NCBI GenBank assembly: GCA_020186115.1
Contig: WSYJ01000186.1
Coordinates: forward strand, 496,001 to 560,000
From: Histomonas meleagridis
Lineage: Eukaryota; Parabasalia; Tritrichomonadida; Dientamoebidae
Direction of reading: 5' to 3'
DNA length: 64,000 nt
Part shown: positions 30,541 to 39,329 of the stretch, piece after piece
Layout: every line of letters begins with the position of its first letter
Position numbering within the stretch: position 1 is the stretch's first letter
Notes under the pieces: generated by a model
Databases searched by the model: none
What the model was told of the DNA's origin: nothing
The model's input: the letters and a program-made list of their open reading frames with translations, nothing else
Translations under genes and position numbers: made by a program

Positions 30541-30580
30541 ACCGTTTAAAAAAGTACAAAGATTTATCAGTAAAAAGTGT
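30541..30580 (+). promoter_or_regulatory. Promoter-like pair before the RNA candidate
   Basis: ACCGTTTAA at 30541 and TTTATCAGTAAAAAGTGT at 30563-30580. The CPSF30 gene has the same arrangement (TTAAACGGT at 58192, then TTTACTAGTAAAAAGTGA at 58209-58226) with nearly the same second element. This suggests a transcription start just after 30580. Confidence 0.5.
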
Positions 30581-30581
30581 A

Positions 30582-30690
30582 CATATGTAAGTTCGGCTCC
30601 AAAGGAAAAATTCCGGGGCTGAGAACATATGCTTGACGCCTCTTCGGACCTGGATTACCCTTAAAGATTGGAATTTTAAGATTTTTTTTT
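30582..30690 (+). ncRNA. Structured non-coding RNA candidate
   Basis: A short GC-rich island in AT-rich DNA folds into one long hairpin. CATAT (30582-30586) pairs with ATATG (30627-30631), GTTC (30591-30594) with GAAC (30623-30626), GGCTCC (30595-30600) with GGGGCT (30615-30620), and GGAA (30604-30607) with TTCC (30611-30614). After it come a TTCG-containing segment, GGACCTGGATTACCC, and a run of nine T at 30682-30690 that could end a Pol III transcript. No protein frame fits. It could be an snRNA, snoRNA or other small RNA; I cannot assign a class. Confidence 0.45.
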
Positions 30691-31032
30691 CATAAGCTAT
30701 AACTTATAATTACCATCAAATATGATGAATTTTATTGACTTATAAGTAAGCAAAGGAATTACTAAATTTCATGAAACCTATGATCCATTTTTGAGAAATT
30801 GAAAATTGTTTTTATTTTACATTTGTGTATTTTCATTTCCATATTTTGATTTTGATTTGAACTCGAAACAGGTAACATATATATTATTGAAAATTAAAAG
30901 ATACTTAGAATCACATTTGTACATTCTAATGTGTTTATTTTTTTCTTAAAAAATAATATTGTTCGTTATAAGACTTTCACAACCAATTGATGAAATTTGC
31001 TAAGTTCAAAAAAAGACGTTAAGTTACTTGAC
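30691..31032. other. AT-rich gap before ankyrin copy 3
   Basis: AT-rich sequence. An ATG at 30990 opens a short frame that is out of phase with the ankyrin gene and stops after ten codons. No clear Myb core was found. Confidence 0.4.
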
Positions 31033-32942
31033 ATGTCAATCAAAAAGTTACAAACGACTTTATTTTTTGACCTTTTTAAACTCAATTTAGTAATCATACA
31101 AAGATCATTTTTGCCAAAGCACATGTTTAATGATGATATTCATATCACAAACATTGGAGATAAAAATTTGAACAATCCATCAACCTTCTTGAAATTACTA
31201 ACTGAGCTTGGGAAGGCTGTGTTCAATTTAACTGAAGAAAACTTTCAGACGTCTATTAAAAAAGTATTGGAATTATTTGATTCAAATTTTCCCATTACAT
31301 TTAATATTGTTATAAGTAACATAATTTATAATGCATTCTCATCACGAAAGCATGTATTTGATATTTACATAAATTTTTTAAAAGCACTTGAAATGAAAGA
31401 AGAAGAAATTAATCAAAATATCGTTCAACTAATACCAATTTTTACCAAATGTATATCTACAACGAGCACACAAGAATCATATTATTTAATCGAGAAAATG
31501 ATTGAACAAAATTTGATTGATAAAAATATCACTAAAAATATTAAATCAAAATATTTTGCTCATTATAAAACAGAAAAAGAAAATCATTTTTCATTTGGGT
31601 CTAATAGATATGATCCAATAGAAAAATACTTTTTTGATAATTATAAAGAACTTTCAAAGAATGATTGGGAACTTCATAAGAAATATATTAAAGAAGGACA
31701 TAATCCAAATGAAATTGCTAAAATAATTCGAAATGATGAAATCGAAAAACTTCAAGAAATATCATCACAAGAAAATTTCGATTTTAATCAAAAAATTGAA
31801 CCATCACTTTATGAAAGATGTTCATTTGTTAATCATGAAAATGTTAGATTAATTGATTATGCAGCATTTTTTGGATCTGTTAAATGTTTTAAATATTTAT
31901 TTATGAATGGAGCAAATATAAATAATACAGGTAAATATGCAGTTGCAGGTGGAAACGAAGAAATTATTCATTTATGTGAACAGAATCATTCATCATTTGA
32001 AGGTGCATATGAAACAGCAATTGAATTTCATCTAAATGATATCTTTAAATATATTTATGAAAATGAATCAGAAAAAATACAATCAACGCCAAAAATGTCT
32101 GAAGAAATACGACCAAAGTCAATGCTTCAAACGCCTGGAGATAGAACTAATCATTTGGTAAGTTTTTGTATTCAAAAAGATAATTATGAAATTCTAAAAT
32201 ATTTTGAAGAAAAAGGAATTAATGTTGATGTTGATAATATAAATGAATCAGCAAGAAATGGAAATTTATATCTCGTGAAGTATTTCCTTCAAAATAATCA
32301 AATTCCAAAAAATATTTTGCCATTTGCTTCAGAATCAGGAAATATTGAACTTGTGAAATATGTTTTAGAACAAAAAGGAATTGATGTTAATGAAAAACAT
32401 ATTCATTTTAATAATTTTGGATTTATTTTAATAATTTTATATATGTTTTAATAAATTGGAATATGTTTTAATAATTTGGAATATGTTTTAATAATTTAAA
32501 ATATGTTTTAATAATTTGTAATATGTTTTAATAATTTGAAACAGCACTTCATATATCAGTTAGAAATAATAATATAGAAATATTAAAATTACTTTTAGAT
32601 GAAGGAATTGATGTTAATGCAAAAAATATTCATTTCAATAATTTAGAATATGTTTTAATAATTTAAAATATGTTTTAATAATTTGAAACAGCACTTCATA
32701 TAGCAGTTAGAAATAATTATATAGAAATAGTAAAATTACTTTTAGATAAAGGAATTGATGTTAATGCAAAAAATATTCATTTGAATAATTTAGAATATCC
32801 TTTAATAATTTGGACTTTATTTTAATAATATTTTACTGCAATTCAAATTGCACAACAAAAAGGTTTCATAGAAATAGTAAGTTTCCTTCATGAAAAAAGA
32901 ATAAATGAAAATTTTAATTCAGAATCTCCCAATAAATATTAA
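31033..32942 (+). CDS. DUF3447/ankyrin-repeat protein, copy 3 (best preserved)
   Basis: The main frame runs from ATG 31033 to a stop at 32451 (472 aa). The N-terminal 190 residues are a helical region shared by all copies in this window. DUF3447 follows, with SLYERCSFVNHENVRLIDYAAFFGSVKCFKYLFMNG and GKYAVAGGNEEIIHLCEQN. Ankyrin-like units then end at DVNEKHI. Beyond 32410 lie AT-rich spacers with stops, but three further ankyrin units are intact at about 32541, 32688 and 32835 (TALHISVRNN, TALHIAVRNN, TAIQIAQQKG). A tail ends at 32942. Either the product is truncated in a spacer or the spacers are removed. TTG at 30997 extends the frame, but the ATG is preferred. Function is unknown. Confidence 0.75.
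32405..32834 (+). repeat. AT-rich minisatellite spacers between ankyrin units
   Basis: Three spacers built on the 20-base unit AATATGTTTTAATAATTTGG separate ankyrin units. The unit starts are spaced 230, 147 and 147 bases apart (32311, 32541, 32688, 32835). All spacers contain stop codons and sit at the same place in the repeat, after NAK-N/H-I-H and before the T of TALHIA. Confidence 0.85.
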
Positions 32943-33252
32943 ATCATCATTTTCAATAAGAAAAGAAGTATATTTTACTAATCATCATAAGCAACTCGAA
33001 GATCAAATGTACTCAGAAAACAATAGAAAGAAAAGTACCAAAACAAATGTTGATATAAACACTCAAGCATGTGAAAATCATTAAAATCACAATACACGAA
33101 AATATATCAGCTGAACGATGTAATATTTTACAATTTTCATTATGTTCCACTCGTAATTATAATTATTTTATAAAATCACATTTCCGTTTTCATTACCACA
33201 AGAACTTGACAAGAACTTTTTCCAGGTAAGAATAATTTTAAAATCATATATT
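32943..33252. other. AT-rich gap after ankyrin copy 3
   Basis: The first 150 bases resemble the 3' flank of copy 1 (9494-9650), showing that both copies derive from one unit larger than the coding part. The rest has no recognised feature. Confidence 0.5.
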
Positions 33253-33634
33253 CCATCAATCAAATCTATAGCTTCTTTAAATCACATGAACAACTCCATT
33301 TTACTCATGATTCAATAGCTAATTTGATTATTGCCTTATCGACAACATTGAAAAAGAATATATTGGCGCCAAATCCAGAGGCGTTGTTAGATGAAATCAT
33401 TGAATATCTTCTTGATTCAGATAATGCAAGGTCACAACTTGAATAACATTTTCCTAATGAACTGATCCTTTACAAACACTTAAAGAAATTACTTCTTTTA
33501 ATAACAAAACAGATCCAACACAAGCCAATTTCGTTTGTTGGTTTACACCAAACAATAAAATCGACACATATTTCTTGAAGGTACACTTTCGACGTGATGA
33601 CCCATACAATGAGATACCCAAACTGAGAAAATAA
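33253..33634 (+). pseudogene. Coding relic, unrecognised family
   Basis: Two adjacent open stretches in different frames read like real protein. The first includes IANLIIALSTTLKKNILAPN and PEALLDEIIEYLLDSDNARS. The second runs from TLKEITSFNNKTDPTQANFV to DDPYNEIPKLRK and a stop at 33632-33634. Amino-acid usage is normal rather than AT-driven, and a frameshift or small loss joins the two. I do not recognise the family. It is most likely the 3' end of a lost gene. Confidence 0.5.
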
Positions 33635-34766
33635 ACATATTTTGATGAATTTTTTGATTTTTATTGATTCTCTATCGTCACTTAAGTAAAAATCTGTTTT
33701 CAAATTGAGAGAAAAATATGAAGATCAAAATGGGAATTTCGAAATCAATTTTTTCAAATATATATATTTTTTGAGTCAAATATTGATGTATATTATATTT
33801 TATAAAAGGTAGTTCTTAGATCTTATCTTCAGGATGATTTTTTCATTAAATTTACTTCATTTTTTTATCAAGTGGCGATGGTCTTTTTTTTCTTGTTAAA
33901 AAATTAAAATAAGATAAATATTAATATATATATGATGATTTATCAAGAATTTAAATTTCGATGCCATAAAATTATCGTTGAAAAAGAGGATTTGAAGTAG
34001 CTCTATAAACTATTTAAATTTGGTGCAATTAAACGGAAAGAAACCACATATTGGAAAAAAAGTGAAAGAAAAAATACTCATATTATCTTGAAAGATTCTA
34101 ACTATACCTCATCAGTGAAAGAAAAAATCAATCATATAAAATTACCAAAAAAATAATTCAAACATAATTGTTCAAATAATGATTTCATTGCGAGCCACAT
34201 GACGGAGTTTCTTTAAGAAGGCAATCTCATGAAAAAAAAAAATAATTATTTAATTAGGGTAAGAAATAAAGAAAGAAATGAAATTAATGTGTGAGACGAT
34301 CATACCTCGGACCACGAGGACACAAGGTGCTTGAGAATCACATGTGTCGGTATTGTCTTATAGAACAGAAGAACCATCTTCCATACCCCAATACAATAAC
34401 ATTATGGCCCAACAATTGAACAGCTCTGTTTGACATTAAAATAATCGCCATTTGAAGTCGAAATAGCCAAATAGAAGAAATATGATATACAATTACGTGC
34501 CAGCAAACAAATATAAAATTATAAAGTAACAAAATTTGATTATCATAATAAAACATGAAAAATTCTATCGATGGAATTTTTATAAAGATTTTAAAATACA
34601 CATATGAGTATTCAGACAAAATTGAGCAGAATATCAAACGTAATTAATTAAAGGCTTACAAAATTCCTTTTTATATAATGTTTTGCGATTTCGAATCTTG
34701 CTCTTGATGAAAAAGTGATTGAAGTTTATCGTTTGAAAATTGACACCAATCGAGCGATAGGTTCTG
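33635..34766. other. AT-rich gap with one GC-richer patch
   Basis: Mostly AT-rich, with no coding trace I can support. A GC-richer patch at about 34290-34400 includes a perfect hairpin CCTCG-GACCA-CGAGG (34305-34319), but no tRNA or other RNA class could be assigned. No clear AACGG core precedes the PDI gene; TTTATCGTTTG near 34725 is the closest. Confidence 0.4.
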
Positions 34767-36158
34767 ATGCTTGGATTGTTTTTGTTATGCTTCAGGATAA
34801 AATTGCCTATAGGAGAGAGCACCAACATTCCTCTTTTTGATGGAAAGGAGCTTAAAGAAAAATTAAGAAAAACAAAAAGATCGATTGTATTTTTTACAGA
34901 CACGACTGATAGAATGGATTTTACAGATTTTGCAATCAAAAAATTCAAAAGGCAAATTAAATTTTTCCGGTCTAATGAAGAAAATGGAAAAGAGTACAAT
35001 TGTTTGATTTTCCCATGTTTTATTGCTTTTGCAAACGGAAAGAAAACTAGTGGATACTATGAACTTCCTAAGCCTACTTCATTTGCTCAATGGGTAGAGA
35101 CTACTTTAACTCCAGGATATGTTAAAATCAAAACATTAGAATCACTTCGCCAAATTATGGAAGGATTTGCACCTGCTGTAATTGGTGTTGACATTGACGA
35201 GAAGCCAGAAGATTTACCAAAAGAACTTAGTTTTTATTCAGTTAATAGTGATCTATTTTCTAATTTCAATATCACTGTCGAAAAAGGATATTATTTTTAT
35301 AGAACATGCGACCATGAGTTAGTTCCAGTTCAAGACATGGCAGACATCAAAAAAGCAAATGAATCAATTTATGACATGGTTTCCATTAGCATGTTAAACA
35401 CAACTTTCTTTGGCGGCTATTACATTGGCTTTGTTAACGAAACATCATCACAACTTGAATTACAAATTTTGAAGAAGATTGCACCTCAATTTCCAGACGT
35501 TGCATTTTCGATTTTTTATGGAAAATATGCCCACAAACACATCCAAAGTGCAGATTTATCAAACTTAGAAGCTCCGTTTTTCTTTGTTTTGTCTAGAGAA
35601 GACACTGATGGTGGAAGATGGATTATCTACAATACCTCAAAAATTCACGACGAACAATATATTTCCGAGTTTGTCAATGGAATTGTTAATGGAACGGAAC
35701 CATATTCAATAATTAGTGAACCAATTGAAAATGATTCTGATGTCGAATTCAAAAAAGTTGTTGCGCTTAATTTCCACGAGAGAGTCATAAACAACACAAA
35801 CGATGTACTCATTACGTTCACTGCACCTTGGTGTCATCATTGTCAACATTTCAAGCCTATTTTGAACGAAGCTGCAAAATTGGCATCTGGAACAAATGTT
35901 AAAATCTATTGGATTGATGCAACATCAAACGATTTGCCAGAGGAAGTTCCCTCGATTGACGGATATCCAACTTCTTTCTTTTGGCCTGGTAACGATAAAA
36001 AGAATCCAATCCCTTATGACGGTGCTCGCACTGTTACAAGCATATTCGAGTTCATCAAGAAACATAGCTCATCCCCATTTGAAATACCTGAATTTGATGA
36101 AAAAGAAATTAAGAGCAAGATTAAGATGCAGCAAGAGGCCAATGAAAATGGAGAGTAG
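34767..36158 (+). CDS. Protein disulfide isomerase-like thioredoxin protein
   Basis: Predicted secretory-pathway oxidoreductase. A typical thioredoxin domain lies at about residues 325-440, with the active site APWCHHCQHF (Cys356 and Cys359) and the cis-proline segment IDGYPTSFFW. The CHHC pair differs from the common CGHC of PDI but keeps both cysteines. A second thioredoxin-like fold without active cysteines probably fills the N-terminal region (RSIVFFTDTTDRMDFTDFA). The N-terminus MLGLFLLCF is a short signal-like segment. No KDEL-type ending is visible (it ends QQEANENGE). The 463-aa length is close to PDI with fewer domains resolved. It stands alone on the plus strand. Confidence 0.75.
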   Translation: MLGLFLLCFRIKLPIGESTNIPLFDGKELKEKLRKTKRSIVFFTDTTDRMDFTDFAIKKFKRQIKFFRSNEENGKEYNCLIFPCFIAFANGKKTSGYYELPKPTSFAQWVETTLTPGYVKIKTLESLRQIMEGFAPAVIGVDIDEKPEDLPKELSFYSVNSDLFSNFNITVEKGYYFYRTCDHELVPVQDMADIKKANESIYDMVSISMLNTTFFGGYYIGFVNETSSQLELQILKKIAPQFPDVAFSIFYGKYAHKHIQSADLSNLEAPFFFVLSREDTDGGRWIIYNTSKIHDEQYISEFVNGIVNGTEPYSIISEPIENDSDVEFKKVVALNFHERVINNTNDVLITFTAPWCHHCQHFKPILNEAAKLASGTNVKIYWIDATSNDLPEEVPSIDGYPTSFFWPGNDKKNPIPYDGARTVTSIFEFIKKHSSSPFEIPEFDEKEIKSKIKMQQEANENGE

Positions 36159-36513
36159 TGTGTATAAATAGTATTAAGGAAGATATTACCAATAGGACAT
36201 TCTTTTATCTAACTAAAGATTTTGATAACTGTTAGCGGTGTTTCAAAACATGGATTTTGTATCATTGATTCTCTTAATAGAGCGCTGGCTCACGGGTTAA
36301 GTTATTTTTTTAATTTGAATTAAGATTATTTGCTTATTATTGAAATTTGTGTGGATGACGTCAATGGTTTTGACCATAAAATAATCGTATAATTGAATTT
36401 TCAGATACTGGACAACCAGTGTTGAATTCACTTTTTGATTATTTTCAATTCAAAAGTGTCTTTTAAAGTGAAAAATATAAATAAAATTGAGTCAGTCGGC
36501 CAAATACTTTTAG
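36159..36513. promoter_or_regulatory. Promoter region of profilin copy 1
   Basis: Contains ATTCACTTTTTGATT (36427-36440), TTCAAAAGTGTC (36449-36460) and TTTTAAAGTG just after, all forms of the recurring AAAAGTG element, 70-105 bases before the ATG at 36532. The left part is AT-rich. This region is not part of the profilin duplication. Confidence 0.5.
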
Positions 36514-36953
36514 ATCATATCACATCTACAAATGTCTGGTTGGAACGCATATCTTGCTGATGTTAAAGATATCTGCTCAGGCTGTGCCATTGTTTCACTT
36601 CAAGGAGCACTTTGTGGCAAAGAAGGTAAGTGGGAAGCAAAACAAGCTGAAATGCAAAACTATGCAGCATGCCTTAACAACATTTCATCAGCACAATCAA
36701 AAGGAATTACATACAATGGTAAGAAATATATCATTGTTCGTGCTGTTGATGATTCTATTCTTGCACAACTTGGAAAAGAAGCAGTTGTTCTCCAAAAGGC
36801 CAAAACAGTTTTAGTAGCAGCCAAATGTGTTGATGGTCAAGTTCCAGCAGCAGCAGCGGCGGGTGTTTCTAAATGTGTTGCTAAGTTAATGGCAGCCAAT
36901 TGCTAAATTCTCTAAAGAATTTTCCCAACTTTCTTTTCTTTTATCAAAATTTT
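36514..36953 (+). repeat. 440-base profilin duplication, left copy
   Basis: Identical to 37575-38014 except for one base, with no gaps. It begins 18 bases before the ATG and ends 47 bases after the stop. Flanks on both sides differ. Confidence 0.97.
36532..36906 (+). CDS. Profilin, copy 1
   Basis: Profilin binds actin monomers and poly-proline ligands and promotes filament growth. The 124-aa protein has the profilin N-terminal helix (MSGWNAYLADV) and a central strand pair (GITYNGKKYIIVRAVDDSIL). It ends with the family's Ala-rich C-terminal helix (AAAAAGVSKCVAKLM). A trichomonad initiator-like TCACA lies at 36520-36524, eight bases before the ATG. The stop reads TAAA, the polyadenylation signal. 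The whole unit from 36514 to 36953 is repeated 1061 bases downstream with one silent change (AAA here, AAG in copy 2 at the Lys codon ending at 36621). Confidence 0.85.
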   Translation: MSGWNAYLADVKDICSGCAIVSLQGALCGKEGKWEAKQAEMQNYAACLNNISSAQSKGITYNGKKYIIVRAVDDSILAQLGKEAVVLQKAKTVLVAAKCVDGQVPAAAAAGVSKCVAKLMAANC

Positions 36954-37574
36954 TATGTAGTTTCACTTTCGCCAAGAAATGTATACCTTCAACCTCTTAA
37001 AAGATGGATATCCACCATTTTCGTAAGTAAAACGTTTAGGTTTTATCCTGTAAAATCGGTACTTTTTGAACGTCAGTTTCTGGAAGAGAAATAATTTCCA
37101 AGTTGCCATGACTTGCTTAATATGATGACTTTACAAGAATTGTAAACAAATAGAATGTGATAATGTTGTTATATATTCATTGTTTTCAAAGAAAAAACAT
37201 TAAATCATATACAATCTTTAAACAATTTTTCAAATCGAAAATTATTTTTTATAGTTATAAAAAAAATATTGTATTGTTTTGTAATGCCATATAATAATAG
37301 TATAGCTTTTTTACTTGAATATTGTAGTTTCGTTCTGATTGAAAAGAAAATCAATAAAAAAAATCAAAAAGATTAAGAGAATTTAAACATCAATGCATAT
37401 CACAAAACTTAGCATCTATTACCAAGTTTTTAATATTCAAAGTTTAATAAAATGATTTTTGATAAGATTATCTCCTTCACCTTTACATTTACATTTTATT
37501 TTTATAAAACCGCTACTTTTGAATGAATTCAAATATTTGAAATAAATCTACAGAATTGAGTGGCTGACAAACCA
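36954..37574. other. AT-rich gap between profilin copies
   Basis: AT-rich. Near its right end AAAACCGCTACTTTTGAATG (37507-37526) combines an AACCG-like core and an ACTTTTGA element, which may serve as the promoter of copy 2. No gene is seen. Confidence 0.4.
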
Positions 37575-38014
37575 ATCATATCACATCTACAAATGTCTGG
37601 TTGGAACGCATATCTTGCTGATGTTAAAGATATCTGCTCAGGCTGTGCCATTGTTTCACTTCAAGGAGCACTTTGTGGCAAGGAAGGTAAGTGGGAAGCA
37701 AAACAAGCTGAAATGCAAAACTATGCAGCATGCCTTAACAACATTTCATCAGCACAATCAAAAGGAATTACATACAATGGTAAGAAATATATCATTGTTC
37801 GTGCTGTTGATGATTCTATTCTTGCACAACTTGGAAAAGAAGCAGTTGTTCTCCAAAAGGCCAAAACAGTTTTAGTAGCAGCCAAATGTGTTGATGGTCA
37901 AGTTCCAGCAGCAGCAGCGGCGGGTGTTTCTAAATGTGTTGCTAAGTTAATGGCAGCCAATTGCTAAATTCTCTAAAGAATTTTCCCAACTTTCTTTTCT
38001 TTTATCAAAATTTT
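37575..38014 (+). repeat. 440-base profilin duplication, right copy
   Basis: Matches 36514-36953 base for base except at 37682 (G instead of A). No poly-A tract or target-site duplication is evident at its borders. Confidence 0.97.
37593..37967 (+). CDS. Profilin, copy 2
   Basis: The protein is identical in all 124 residues to copy 1; only one third-codon base differs. The frame extends upstream to a GTG at 37560, but the sequence homologous to copy 1 shows that the ATG at 37593 is the start. The initiator-like TCACA and the TAAA stop context are copied with it, but the farther upstream promoter elements are not. The near identity points to a very recent duplication or to ongoing gene conversion. 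Expression depends on its own upstream DNA. Confidence 0.85.
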   Translation: MSGWNAYLADVKDICSGCAIVSLQGALCGKEGKWEAKQAEMQNYAACLNNISSAQSKGITYNGKKYIIVRAVDDSILAQLGKEAVVLQKAKTVLVAAKCVDGQVPAAAAAGVSKCVAKLMAANC

Positions 38015-38436
38015 CTATGGTGTCAAATATTTTTGAGTTGAATTTCTATTAAATATTTTACGTTTCAATAGTTGTAAAAAAATCGAAAACTTTTCCTCTA
38101 TTTAAATCTCCAATTTTTTCCAAGCAAATTACGAATGAAACTTATACGCTATTCTTATGTGTCTTTAAATATATCTAAAACATTCCGTTATGATTCATCA
38201 TTTTTCATTCTTATACATTCTTTATACTTAAAGCCATCAAATTTTAGACTAAATTTCATAGGATGAATATTCGTCTGCACGCTGAACTGTTAAAGAAAAA
38301 CATTTAACCTAAAAATCAAATTTGATAATAAATTTGTTCTAATTTTTGAAAATAACAAAATAACCAACTTAACAATACCCTTGATTAACACAAAACAAGT
38401 GTTTGTATTTTTCATAAAAATTTATGAATGAGATAT
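38015..38436. other. AT-rich gap
   Basis: Tail-to-tail gap between profilin copy 2 and the V-ATPase gene. AT-rich, with nothing recognised. Confidence 0.4.
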
Positions 38437-38937
38437 TTATGTGCAACTTCCTTTCTTTGTGTTCAAAATGATGGATACAATGAAACCGTATAGACCTAAA
38501 ACTTCTCCAAAAATGAGAATAAGCATTGCACCCATAATTAATCTTGGTTGTTCTGCAAGAGCCCTTACAGCAACATTTCCTGCAACACCAATACATATAC
38601 CTGACGCCAATCCTGTGAATCCAACACTTAATCCGCCAGCAAAGTTTGCATATGCATTATATGATGGATATGGGATATTGATTGTAGGTGCTATGATAAC
38701 TGATGTAACAAGACCGTAAATACCTACAATACCTGCCATAATGATTGGCAATATGCATTTAAAAACCATATCTGGATGAACAGAGCAAACAGTAAAAAGA
38801 CCAATTGCAGATTTATATGTACCCACAGCACTGCCAATAGATGTTAACGCGAGCGCAAAAGCAACTCCAAGATATGAAAACATTGGTGCAATTGGTGGGC
38901 AGTCAGCTGGATAAGTTGGGGCTCCTTCTCCTCCCAT
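38437..38937 (-). CDS. V-type ATPase proteolipid subunit c
   Basis: Forms the proton-carrying membrane ring of the vacuolar ATPase that acidifies endosomes and lysosomes. The 166-aa protein has four membrane helices in the usual tandem-duplicated arrangement. The proton-binding glutamate is Glu145 in LILIFGEVLGLYGFIVSIIL of helix four. Family blocks FSYLGVAFALALTSIGSAVGTYKSA and GVAGNVAVRALAEQPRLIMGAMLI are intact. The ATG at 38937 is clear, and the stop is within TAAAT. GACCGTTTA (minus strand, 38986-38994) is a Myb-type core 50 bases upstream. Confidence 0.95.
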   Translation of the reverse strand: MGGEGAPTYPADCPPIAPMFSYLGVAFALALTSIGSAVGTYKSAIGLFTVCSVHPDMVFKCILPIIMAGIVGIYGLVTSVIIAPTINIPYPSYNAYANFAGGLSVGFTGLASGICIGVAGNVAVRALAEQPRLIMGAMLILIFGEVLGLYGFIVSIILNTKKGSCT

Positions 38938-39329
38938 TTGTTGATAAAAATTTGAGATGTTTGTTTGATTTGCTTGAATCGTATCTAAACGGTCTCCATA
39001 TGGACTTTTTGGTTATTCTATGAATTACATTTGGTTTTGGGGTTGGCGTGTTTACCCGATTCAAATTTCATGGGTGTGAAGATTTCGACGATAATTTTCC
39101 CCACTTTTGCATACAATTGATCCGTTTATTGGGGTTACCCTTTGCTGTATCGGCGGTATTTTTCTGTATCGTAATGACAGTATAAAGCATTCAATTTTAA
39201 TTCAAAAAGTTTAAATTGTTAAACGTACACTTTAAAGTGCCATATAAACAGACCCAAAAGTGAACTTCACTTCCTTTCAATTTTGATGCCCTCTATGGTT
39301 GATGGCCAATATCCCGACCACTTTTCACA
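38938..39329. promoter_or_regulatory. Divergent promoter, V-ATPase c and protein kinase
   Basis: For the V-ATPase gene there is a Myb core at 38986-38994. For the kinase there are TTAAACGTACACTTTAAAGTG (about 39224-39244) and CCCAAAAGTGAAC (39253-39265). The stretch 39000-39180 is less AT-rich than most gaps. An ATG at 39284 opens a short frame overlapping the kinase start in another phase. Confidence 0.5.

Noticed and set aside
30590-30665. Resemblance to a TPP riboswitch (GGGGCTGAGA and GACCTGGATTA)
   Set aside because: The conserved pairing and the full CCTGAT segment are missing, the stretch is not in a leader or intron of a thiamine gene, and the visible stems form a different fold.
34290-34400. 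tRNA-like 5' half or SINE with a CCTCG/CGAGG hairpin
   Set aside because: An A-box-like string can be read on the minus strand, but no B-box, anticodon stem or acceptor pairing follows. Left as a GC-richer patch only.
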